A stretch of DNA of 64,000 nucleotides from assembly GCA_963709875.1 (NCBI GenBank), contig CAVPYB010000011.1, positions 124,001 to 188,000 on the forward strand, given 5' to 3'. The stretch comes from JAQBDA01 sp963709875 (GTDB taxonomy: Bacteria > Chloroflexota > Anaerolineae > Anaerolineales > UBA4823). Below are positions 55,806 to 63,288 of this stretch, in pieces. The notes under the pieces are model-generated. The model worked only from the letters and a program-made list of their open reading frames with translations. It made no database searches and had not been told where the DNA came from. The translations under genes and the position numbers were made by a program. How positions within the stretch are numbered: position 1 is the first letter of the stretch; each line of letters starts with the position of its first letter.

Positions 55806-56480
55806 ATGGATACGACGCTGGAAAGAGATTACCGCCGCCTGACAACTCCGCGGGCTGCGGCCGTCGCTGGCATTCTATTTGCGCTGCTCTTTGCTGCCAG
55901 CCTGATCCTGCTCCGCAGTTCGATCCCGGAAAAGCTAAACACCGATGCAGTCTGGGTGGCAACCGGCTATCAGCGCATTACCATCGCCCTGGGCTTGATG
56001 CCGTTCGCAGGGATCGCTTACCTGTGGTTTATCGGTGTGGTGCGCGATAAACTGGGCGACTATGAAGACCGCTTTTTTTCATCCGTTTTTTATGGCAGCA
56101 GCTTGCTCTTCCTGGGGATGGTTTTCGTTGCGATGGCCATCGTGGGCGGTCTGGTGGCAGGGTATCGTCTGAATCCGGGAATCACGTTCGACAGCCAGGT
56201 GATTTACTTCAGCCGCGCAATGATGATCCAGCTCAGTAATGTCTACGCTTTGCGCATGGCGGGTGTGACGATGATCTCTCTTGCCACCATCTGGCTCCGC
56301 ACCGGATTGGCGCCCCGCTGGCTGGTATGGGTAACCTACGCCCTGGCACTGGCCCTGCTGCTGGTGGTCAATTTCAGCCTGTGGGTGACGCTGATCTACC
56401 CCGGCTGGGTACTTTTAATCAGCCTGTTCATCTTTTGGCTGCGTTTCAAGAATCCGGTTAGCCCAGATTCTAACGTCTGA
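55806..56480 (+). CDS. Six-helix membrane protein, unknown function
   Basis: 224 residues from the ATG giving MDTTLERDY. Six hydrophobic segments are visible (about 20-38, 60-75, 95-118, 140-165, 178-196, 198-215) with a short basic C-terminus. Proteins of this kind are often adjacent to DUF1254 genes. An upstream TTG is a weaker alternative start. Confidence 0.65.
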   Translation: MDTTLERDYRRLTTPRAAAVAGILFALLFAASLILLRSSIPEKLNTDAVWVATGYQRITIALGLMPFAGIAYLWFIGVVRDKLGDYEDRFFSSVFYGSSLLFLGMVFVAMAIVGGLVAGYRLNPGITFDSQVIYFSRAMMIQLSNVYALRMAGVTMISLATIWLRTGLAPRWLVWVTYALALALLLVVNFSLWVTLIYPGWVLLISLFIFWLRFKNPVSPDSNV

Positions 56481-56504
56481 ATAGGCTAAAACTATCCGAA
56501 AAGC

Positions 56505-56738
56505 TTGAGCATTTTCAAACTGCACGTCGTTCTCGTTTTCTTGCTCCTCTCGCTAATCCTGGGATTAGTAGCCTACGTTCCTGCGCAAGAGATTCCAATC
56601 AGTGAACCCTCCTCGCCAACGCTATCTGCCATCCCAACCGGCAGCACCACGCCGATTCCCCCCGATGAGGGTGTTCCAGCGGAAGAATCCTGGCCCAACG
56701 ATTGCCCTCTATCTCTCGTCTTTGAACCAGGTCATTGA
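56505..56738 (+). CDS. Small exported peptide, doubtful
   Basis: 77 residues from a TTG, with a strong signal-like helix (LHVVLVFLLLSLILGLVAYVP) and a Ser/Pro/Thr-rich tail. No convincing ribosome site. It may be a gene remnant rather than a functional peptide. Confidence 0.3.
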   Translation: MSIFKLHVVLVFLLLSLILGLVAYVPAQEIPISEPSSPTLSAIPTGSTTPIPPDEGVPAEESWPNDCPLSLVFEPGH

Positions 56739-56753
56739 TCTGGACACCTGACG

Positions 56754-56942
56754 ATGATTCTGATCGGTGTGTACAATAGTTACCGTGAAAAACACAATCT
56801 GATTGCTCTGGTCATGGTGGTGCTGATCCTATCGGTCGTCTTTTATGTGATCATGGATATGGATCGATCGAATGGGGGTCTGCTCCAGATCCCGCAGAGA
56901 GCTCTGATCAACCTGCAACAGAAGTTGAACCTGATGCCGTGA
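56754..56942 (+). pseudogene. C-terminal remnant of a DUF4239-like membrane protein
   Basis: 62 codons with LIALVMVVLILSVVFYVIMDMDRSNGG and a QIPQRALINLQQKL end, like the last helix and tail of DUF4239 (bestrophin-like) proteins, where DLDRPRxG and QxPLxxLQ are typical. The N-terminal ~200 residues are missing. Confidence 0.4.
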
Positions 56943-57097
56943 AAAGACGCTACAGCATTTTGCAGAGCGTCACTGGGGAGAATGTAGCCGTCGAGCTATC
57001 AGATTTCAAATTCAACACCCCAGAGGGAGCCAACCAGGAGAGCCGCTCTGTCTGGCATGAGACCGACGGAGGCCATCCTACGCACGGTTGCCGTTAG
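56939..57097 (+). CDS. Short ORF overlapping the remnant, doubtful
   Basis: 52 codons from a GTG that shares GTGA with the preceding stop. The product is hydrophilic, with no recognised family and a Gly/His-rich end. Coupled overlap is the only argument for it. Confidence 0.2.
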   Translation: MKRRYSILQSVTGENVAVELSDFKFNTPEGANQESRSVWHETDGGHPTHGCR

Positions 57098-57144
57098 GCG
57101 CGTATACAAAAGCATCCGCCCCTGCAGTGAATTGCCACAATCCT

Positions 57145-57219
57145 GCCCCTGTAGCTAACGGACAGAGCACCTGCCTTCAAAGCAGATGGTTGTGGGTTGA
57201 AATCCTGCCGTGGGCGCCA
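57145..57219 (+). tRNA. tRNA-Arg-derived sequence with UCA anticodon, probably decayed
   Basis: The layout is that of tRNA-Arg(UCU): acceptor GCCCCTG with CGTGGGC (one mismatch), anticodon stem CTGC/GCAG, variable TGGTT, and encoded 3' GCCA. The anticodon loop is CTTCAAA, giving UCA, which would read UGA. The D-arm (GCTAACGGACAGAGC) is one or two bases short and the T-loop is TTGAAAT instead of TTCGAAT, losing the C that pairs with the D-loop. These changes argue against full function. The surrounding 57098-57290 is otherwise empty. Confidence 0.6.
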
Positions 57220-57290
57220 GAATACCAGTTATGCAGTTTTATATGATAACGACCTCCCATATCTGCCTGTATATCAGCTCAATGTGAGGG

Positions 57291-57385
57291 ATAATTCTTC
57301 CGTGCCACTGGCTATGGTGAGAATAGAGCCGCCTTCCCTTCTTCATACCTGATACAAAATCGGGTGCAACCGGGTGCAACCAGAG
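57291..57385. repeat. Partial third copy of the island-edge repeat
   Basis: ATTCTTCCGTGCCACTGGCT and the following AGAGCCGCC and CTTCTTCAT phrases match the interior of copies A (about 38787-38870) and B at roughly 85 percent, then diverge. It indicates that the repeat was once present in more copies here. Confidence 0.55.
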
Positions 57386-57502
57386 ATGACAGGCATGGAA
57401 ATAATGGATTCTATCGTCTCTTACACCCCCGCATATGGTGGTTAGATGGAAATGCTGCACCATATATATGGGGTAGACTTTATAGACACCCTTCCGATCT
57501 CA

Positions 57503-57544
57503 CTTACACAGAGAAGGTCGCAGGTTCGAGTCCTGTTCCGCCCA
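57503..57544 (+). pseudogene. tRNA-Val 3' half (attR-like)
   Basis: Identical to tRNA-Val from the anticodon loop to the discriminator base except for one C-to-T change, with no 5' half. The breakpoint in the anticodon loop is a usual crossover site of tRNA-targeting tyrosine recombinases. Confidence 0.8.
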
Positions 57545-57985
57545 CTCTAATGCCTCCAGGGATGGGGGTGTTTTGCTTTAATGGTCATGTATTTAGTTGT
57601 GTAACTGATTGCTCTCTCATGAATGTGGTGATTCCGGGTTCAATCGGGTGCAGACCTGACTGCTAACGCCTCTCTTAATGAACTTCGTCAGACGCTCGTG
57701 TTATCGGCTGATCTGAGCTACGATGAATGTTTTGTCGGTGCCTGTAGCGCATGTCGCGTAGGATGTTGAAGATAACCGGTTTCTAGGCATTTCAGCTCGC
57801 GCCAGGGCAAAATTCTTCCTTGCCACTGGTTATGGTGAGCAGTAGAGCCGCCTTTCCTTCTTCATCCCTGGTGCAGTTGGGTGCGAATCGTATCGAATCT
57901 ATAGAATCACAAGACTCTATTGACTCTTCAGGCCCATAAGTACGATGTGGAGGCTGCTCAGGAACGATCTTAATCGTCAGGTTGG
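57503..57985. repeat. Direct repeat B
   Basis: Right-hand copy of the 484-bp repeat at 38473-38956, same orientation. The tRNA terminator stem inside is partly destroyed, and the small frame open in copy A is stopped here (TAG after GTGCCTGTAGCGCATGTCGCG). Divergence suggests an old duplication. Confidence 0.85.
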
Positions 57986-58008
57986 GGGTCCGATTCCCTC
58001 CTGGGTCA
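57963..58008 (+). pseudogene. tRNA-Lys(CUU)-like 3' half
   Basis: ACGA/TCGT form an anticodon stem around TCTTAA (CUU, one base short), followed by AGGTT, a T-arm GGGGGTCCGATTCCCTC, acceptor strand CTGGGTC and A. A terminator hairpin follows. No matching 5' half is clear, although GGCCCAT at 57932 could pair at six of seven positions. Confidence 0.4.
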
Positions 58009-58011
58009 CTT

Positions 58012-58036
58012 GAGAGCCCCCAGATGTGGGGTTCTC
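58012..58036 (+). terminator. Hairpin after tRNA-like fragment
   Basis: GAGAGCCCC pairs with GGGGTTCTC (one G-T pair), followed by GCGTTTAA. The position mirrors the terminator after tRNA-Val. Confidence 0.6.
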
Positions 58037-58132
58037 GCGTTTAATGCTCTGCCAGTGGTATCAACACTAATAATAGGTTTATCATCCTGACACTGGCGAT
58101 TGGATCGATTTTCTTGGAAGTCGAATATTCGA

Positions 58133-58810
58133 TTACGACAATAGTGTGGCTGATTTCTTCACAATTTCATGCTCGACTGCATACAGCGCCGCCTGGGTAC
58201 GGTTATCCAACCCCAGCTTATCGAGTATGTTGCGGACATGAGTAGTCACAGTCCGGGTTGAGATGGATAGCGCAAGAGCTATTTCTCAATTCGAGAGACC
58301 TTGAGCCATGCATTTCAACACTTCGATCTCCCGATTGGTCAGTAAATGATCGAGGCGCGCTGGAGCGGCTGATCGCTCGATTTTTGCCATCAGCTGATGA
58401 GCAACGGAGGGATCCAGGTATTTTTCGCCATGGGCAACATCACGGAGAGCATTAAGGAGCTGTTCGGGGGGTGCATCCTTGAGGATTACCCCATTTACTC
58501 CCAATTGGATGGCTGAGATCACCATCTCGTCATCCGTGAAACTTGTCAGAACAAGAATTGGGGTTTCCGGATCAGATTGTTTGATTTTCTCGATGGCAAC
58601 TAGCCCGCTCATGACCGGCATTTTCAAGTCCATTACCAGCACATCAGGTTTTAATTCTTTGAGCAGCATTAGTGCTTGATTGCCATCAGCTGCTTGCCCG
58701 ACCAGACTCATGTCGGGCTGTGAGTTGATCACAATCTCGAGACCCTGACGGACGATTGGATGGTCATCAGCGATAAGAACGCGGATCGGTTCTGCTGTCA
58801 TTTTTGTCAC
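58133..58810 (-). pseudogene. NarL/LuxR-type response regulator with in-frame UGA
   Basis: 225 codons in a single frame, interrupted only by TGA at 58286-58288. The receiver has RVLIADDHPIVRQGL, PDVLVMDLKMPVMSG (phospho-Asp), LVLTSF and ILKDAP. The HTH reads LTNREIEVLKCMAQGLSN, then UGA, then EIALALSISTRTVTTHVRNILDKLGL. In homologues the stop position is usually Arg, Lys or Gln; CGA to TGA is one transition. If not read through, the product lacks its DNA-binding helices. The start overlaps the kinase stop by 4 bp. Confidence 0.9.
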
Positions 58811-60363
58811 ATTTCCTTGTGCACAACGACTGAGACCTTCACCCGGGTACCATGCCCCGCTTCCGAGCGTATAGATAATTCTCCTGCAATGGAATTTGCC
58901 CGCTCCCGCATATTTCTCAGACCCATGCCGGTATGCTTTGCTGAAACATCGAAGCCCCTGCCATCATCTTCAACACTCAGGGTGATCTTACCTTGATCTT
59001 CTTCGATGCGCACCACGATTGATTCTGCCTTAGCATGCCGCAGCGAATTATTAAGCGCTTCCTGAGCAATATTGAAGAGTTCATCTTCGATATTATGCGG
59101 TAATGCTTTGAGATTTCCCCGAGCAACTATCTGTACATCAATATTGGCACGTCTCTCCACAGTATCCAGGCGTTGTTGTATGGCATTGAGGAGCCCTTCT
59201 TCCTCCAAGACGGATGGACGCAGCTGGTGCAAAAGCAGGCGCATTTCTCTTAACGCTTGCTGGCCAACTGCACCCAGGCGGCGGAAGGAATCGGCTGGGT
59301 CTTCCAACGTGCCCTGACGAGCCATGCTCTCCCAGCCGCTGCTCAGCAAAGTCAGGCTGTATAGTGATTGGGTCACTGAATCGTGAAGCTCGCGAGCCAG
59401 GCGCTGTCGCTCGGCGTCAACGGCTGCCAGCCGCGCCTGTTCAGTCAGGCGTTCGTTTTCTATTGCTGAGGCGATATCTGTAGCAATCGTCTCCGCAAGA
59501 TCGATTTCATGCTTACCAAAGGTAGCGCTGTTATTATCCCTCGCCAGGATAAGAATCCCGAGACTGACCCCACGAGATATCAGCGGGACAATGAGGCCAA
59601 ACTGCAAATTGTTGTCTCGGACATATTCTTGGACCGACTCCGGCAAGGATACGGATTGTATGCTGGTGAGAACGGTTGATTTTGGTTCACCACGTAGTCC
59701 TGGAAATATTGAAGTGTCGACGTGCGTCGATTCTGCACTGGCGAGCGAGATTGTCCCGCTTTTCCGGTTGAAGCCAATCAGCCCCTTTAGCTGGTCTGTA
59801 TCGTTTTCTTTTGGAGCAATGAATGTAAGCTGTGCATCGAACAGGTCGTTAATCGTTTTACAGATAACTTCGAGCGCTTCGGGAAGCTGGCGCGACGACG
59901 CGAACGTTTTAGAGATTTGGTGGAGTGAGGTTAACTCTTTCAATCGCTCAACCACTGCCACGTGCAGTCTGGAAATGGTTAAATGTGCATTGATGCGCGC
60001 CAGGACTTCTTCAATCTTATAGGGTTTATTTATGTAATCCACCCCGCCGGCATCGAAACCCTTGATTTTATATATGACCTCATCCCTGGCACTGATGAAA
60101 AGGACCGGGATATCATGGGATGCAGGGCTGGCTTTCAATTGCTCACATACCTGATAGCCGTTCATGCCTGGCATCAGGATGTCGAGCAAGACAATATCGG
60201 GAGGGTCTGCTGCCACCATCATCAATGCGGTAGACCCATCACGCGCGCTGCGCACATCGTACCCATGTTCTGTCAGCAAGTTCGATAGCAAACGTAAGCC
60301 CGACAGGTCGTCATCGACGATGAGGATGTCGCCCGTGAGCTCACTTGAGATTGCTTGAACCAT
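58807..60363 (-). CDS. REC-GAF-HisKA_3 sensor kinase (NarX/DegS-like)
   Basis: 518 residues, cytosolic. An N-terminal receiver (ILIVDDDLSGLRLL, PDIVLLDILMPGMNG, YINKPY) precedes a GAF domain (about 145-300), a HisKA_3 dimerisation helix with the phospho-His in RELHDSVTQSLYSL, and a HATPase with NIAQEALNNSLRHA, DDGRGFD and GMGLRNMRERA. Having REC at the N-terminus means it can itself be phosphorylated, probably by the hybrid kinase upstream, before acting on the NarL-type regulator. It overlaps that regulator by 4 bp and the hybrid kinase by 23 bp. Confidence 0.92.
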   Translation of the reverse strand: MVQAISSELTGDILIVDDDLSGLRLLSNLLTEHGYDVRSARDGSTALMMVAADPPDIVLLDILMPGMNGYQVCEQLKASPASHDIPVLFISARDEVIYKIKGFDAGGVDYINKPYKIEEVLARINAHLTISRLHVAVVERLKELTSLHQISKTFASSRQLPEALEVICKTINDLFDAQLTFIAPKENDTDQLKGLIGFNRKSGTISLASAESTHVDTSIFPGLRGEPKSTVLTSIQSVSLPESVQEYVRDNNLQFGLIVPLISRGVSLGILILARDNNSATFGKHEIDLAETIATDIASAIENERLTEQARLAAVDAERQRLARELHDSVTQSLYSLTLLSSGWESMARQGTLEDPADSFRRLGAVGQQALREMRLLLHQLRPSVLEEEGLLNAIQQRLDTVERRANIDVQIVARGNLKALPHNIEDELFNIAQEALNNSLRHAKAESIVVRIEEDQGKITLSVEDDGRGFDVSAKHTGMGLRNMRERANSIAGELSIRSEAGHGTRVKVSVVVHKEM

Positions 60364-62602
60364 CCCGCTCCGTCAAATCCAAGATTTGCTTGAACTCATA
60401 ATTATCAACCATTACCCGCAGGATCCCCGCTAGCTTGTGGTGATCCTCTTCAATTTGCTCAACGAGGGTGAGCAGTTCCTGGGCTCTGCCACGCGTAGCT
60501 GCCTGGCGCAGATCGGTTACCCAGCCGTTGGATAGACCTGCCAGATCGGCAGGAGTTAATTCAGTGCGTTCGGTTACAACCGATGGTATCAGATCTTCAT
60601 AAACATACTGAATATTAAGGTGCTTCGCCAACAAATTGTAGATATCATCCTCAGAGAATGGTTTGCGCACTAAGTCATCACAACCTGCTTCCAATACCCG
60701 GGCGAGTTCATCCTCCAGAGCGCTGGCTGTAACAGCAATAACTTTTATCTCGGGTCCACTGCTCTCTTTGATCAGCCTGGTCGCCTGGTAGCCGTCAATC
60801 CCTGGCATGCGGATGTCCATCAAGATCAGTTGGGGCCGCCAGCTGTGGAACATCTCAACCACTGTCTGACCGCTGTCTGCGGTTTGCACTTCGAATCCTG
60901 CGTTCTCGAGAATTTGCTGCAGCAGTGTGCGGTTATATCGGCTGTCATCCACGACCAGGATGCGGTATTGGGGTTGACCCGGGACCAGCCCTACCACTCG
61001 CCGGTAGGGGCGTTCTGGCTTAATTCGGTCTGCTGATGCCAGTTCCACAGGCATCTCGAAGCTGAAATTCGAGCCTACCCCCACCTGGCTCTCAACCTTG
61101 ATCTCGCCACCCATCAAATGGACGTACTGCTGGCTGATGGTCAAGCCCAACCCGGTGCCTTCGCTGACTGCCTGCCCGCTCATTGTCTGGACGAAGGCTA
61201 CGAACAGGCGATCCATCTCGCCCGGTGCAATCCCGACGCCAGTATCTTGAACTTCAAAGCGCAGCTTGTACCTTCCAGATTGCGCTGATTTTCCGTCAGT
61301 AAGTAACTGGTCGCTGCTTGCTATCCCCTGGTCGGCAAGCGCTACCCGTAAAGTCACGCTGCCAGCATCCGTGAATTTTATGGCGTTGCTCAACAAATTG
61401 ATCAAGACCTGGCGCAGTTTGCGGGAATCCGTATGGATATAACGGGGCACATCCTTGGATATGTCCAGAATAAGCTCTAAGCCTTTTTTGCCGGCGCGCT
61501 CACCCAGGATGCTCTCCAAGTTCGCCAGGGTGTGATACAGGTCAAAGCTGGTCGGCTCGAAAGAGATATACCCGGCTTCGATCCTTGACACCTCGAGTAC
61601 ATCATTAATCATCTCTAGCAGGAGTTCGCCGCTGTGATCGATCATGTCCAGCTTCGTCTGTTGGCTTGACGTGGTTGCCGGATCACGCATGAGCAATTTT
61701 GTGAAACCAAGAATGGCGTTGAGTGGGGTGCGCAGCTCGTGGCTCATATTTGCCAGGAATCTGCTCTTAGCCTGATTGGCAGCATCGGCTGATTCCTTGG
61801 CAGCTTGTAATGCGGTATTGGCATTAGACAGATCTTCCGTTCGCACAGCCACACGCTGTTCTAGTTCAATATTAAGGGCTGCAAGCTCCCGCTCGGTTTC
61901 GATGATTTCGTTCGACAGCGCCAGGCTCATCACCATGACGATGGCGACAAACCCGAACTGCAGAAGATAAATTGAAGTAATCAATCCATAATCCAGCAGG
62001 TTATCGTTGGTGATTGTGGCAGCAAAAATCGCAATAGCCAGTAAAAGAAATACCGCTTGTTGCTTTTCTCCTCGCCGGAATTGGCGTACTGAGGCATAGA
62101 TGGAAAATGAAAACAAGGACAACCAGATAATTATGGTGTAATTACCCCAGGGGGTCAGCGCAACATCGGCGATTGTAATCTCTTCTCCCCACGGTAGGGT
62201 TGCTGTGAAGTAACCGGTCACTTCTGTGTAGATATAAGTTGCCTGGGAGGTCAAGTGTAAGCCGATAAAAAACAAAATTGGCGTGCTCAAGATAAGCAAT
62301 ACCAGGTAAGGTTTTACCCGGGTGTAAAAAGCCACAAACCACAGGAACAGCAGCTCTCCCAACAAAAGTCCCATCAGCGACCAACGATCAGCTGTAATGA
62401 ATGCAGATGCTGACCGGGCAGCAACGGCCGGGTGCAGAAACATCTGGAAAAAATTCATGAAGCCGAAAGACAGGGCAGTCAGGGCGAAAAGCAGGTGAAC
62501 AGGATCCATCGGTCTGCGCCGAAAGCCCACCAAAAAGTGATACAGGCTGGCATAAAAGCAGATACCGGCTGCAACTCCCAGAGCGATTTGAATGCTGTTC
62601 AT
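60341..62602 (-). CDS. Membrane hybrid histidine kinase with C-terminal receiver
   Basis: 753 residues. Seven hydrophobic helices at the N-terminus (about 1-235) resemble a 7TM sensor. A short coiled coil is followed by HisKA (FLANMSHELRTPLNAI), HATPase (QVLINLLSNAIKFT, DTGVGIA, GTGLGLTIS) and a receiver (RILVVDDSRYNRTLL, PQLILMDIRMPGIDG). After the receiver, a ~110-residue helical tail remains. Stimulus unknown. The 23-bp overlap with the next gene supports one transcript of the whole phosphorelay. The ~270 bp upstream to 62874 hold no further gene I can support. Confidence 0.93.
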   Translation of the reverse strand: MNSIQIALGVAAGICFYASLYHFLVGFRRRPMDPVHLLFALTALSFGFMNFFQMFLHPAVAARSASAFITADRWSLMGLLLGELLFLWFVAFYTRVKPYLVLLILSTPILFFIGLHLTSQATYIYTEVTGYFTATLPWGEEITIADVALTPWGNYTIIIWLSLFSFSIYASVRQFRRGEKQQAVFLLLAIAIFAATITNDNLLDYGLITSIYLLQFGFVAIVMVMSLALSNEIIETERELAALNIELEQRVAVRTEDLSNANTALQAAKESADAANQAKSRFLANMSHELRTPLNAILGFTKLLMRDPATTSSQQTKLDMIDHSGELLLEMINDVLEVSRIEAGYISFEPTSFDLYHTLANLESILGERAGKKGLELILDISKDVPRYIHTDSRKLRQVLINLLSNAIKFTDAGSVTLRVALADQGIASSDQLLTDGKSAQSGRYKLRFEVQDTGVGIAPGEMDRLFVAFVQTMSGQAVSEGTGLGLTISQQYVHLMGGEIKVESQVGVGSNFSFEMPVELASADRIKPERPYRRVVGLVPGQPQYRILVVDDSRYNRTLLQQILENAGFEVQTADSGQTVVEMFHSWRPQLILMDIRMPGIDGYQATRLIKESSGPEIKVIAVTASALEDELARVLEAGCDDLVRKPFSEDDIYNLLAKHLNIQYVYEDLIPSVVTERTELTPADLAGLSNGWVTDLRQAATRGRAQELLTLVEQIEEDHHKLAGILRVMVDNYEFKQILDLTERDGSSNLK

Positions 62603-62901
62603 AAATCCCTCAGCTGAACTTTTACTAGGGTTTAATAGCGCAGGGGACCGATATCCCCTGATTAAGGACTTGGTTTATTGAAATTACAAGATATCTGAAA
62701 ACGACCTTGATGGATTTGATGGGAATTATAGCATTAAACACATTGCCTCTACGTATTTATGCGTAGTTTGTACTCTCTCAAAGTGGATGAAAGCTCTTCC
62801 ACTTTTCGAAAACAAAATACTTAATCTGGACATTGTAACAACAGGATGATTTCGATAAAATCGAAAAAGCAGAATTGATCCTGATAATCGGTCGGTGGAT
62901 T

Positions 62902-63282
62902 ATGGAGTCTCACAGGCAAATTGCGGTCATCGCACCAGAACAATTGGCGGGTGCTTTCTCCGTGTTAATCCAAGCGGCGCCTGATCTAAATTTGCTGGGG
63001 TCGGCAACCGATCTGGATGAACTGCGTACAATCCTGGGCGAGAAAAAACCGGATATTTTTTTAGTTTACCCAATAATGGAAAGTGGATTAAAAAGTGACA
63101 ATTCTGGCTACGAAATTATTACTCACCTGAAAACCATCTGGCCGGAAAGTCTGTGTGTGGCCATTGTCAAATACGCACCACAATTGGCAAGGGTGAAAAA
63201 ATGTGGAGCAGATCTGGCTTTGGTGGAAGGAGTGGACGCTAAACGGCTGTTGGCGGCGATCGGAGGAAAAATTGGAGAATAA
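62902..63282 (+). CDS. Degenerate receiver-domain protein
   Basis: 126 residues from the ATG giving MESHRQIAVIAPEQL. The fold is that of a CheY-like receiver (alternating strands and helices, ALVEGVDAKRLLAAI at the end), but the acidic pocket is replaced by AP and the phospho-Asp position is Tyr in PDIFLVYPIMESG. It should not be phosphorylated in the usual way and may act as a protein-interaction or ligand-binding pseudo-receiver. It stops 6 bp before the MFS gene, so the two are probably linked. Confidence 0.7.
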   Translation: MESHRQIAVIAPEQLAGAFSVLIQAAPDLNLLGSATDLDELRTILGEKKPDIFLVYPIMESGLKSDNSGYEIITHLKTIWPESLCVAIVKYAPQLARVKKCGADLALVEGVDAKRLLAAIGGKIGE

Positions 63283-63288
63283 ACCATT

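Noticed and set aside
57491..57500. CTTCCGATCT, identical to the end of a common sequencing adapter, at the edge of repeat B
   Set aside because: A 10-base match is expected by chance about once in eight windows of this size. I do not call it contamination, but a chimeric junction at 57500 deserves a read check.
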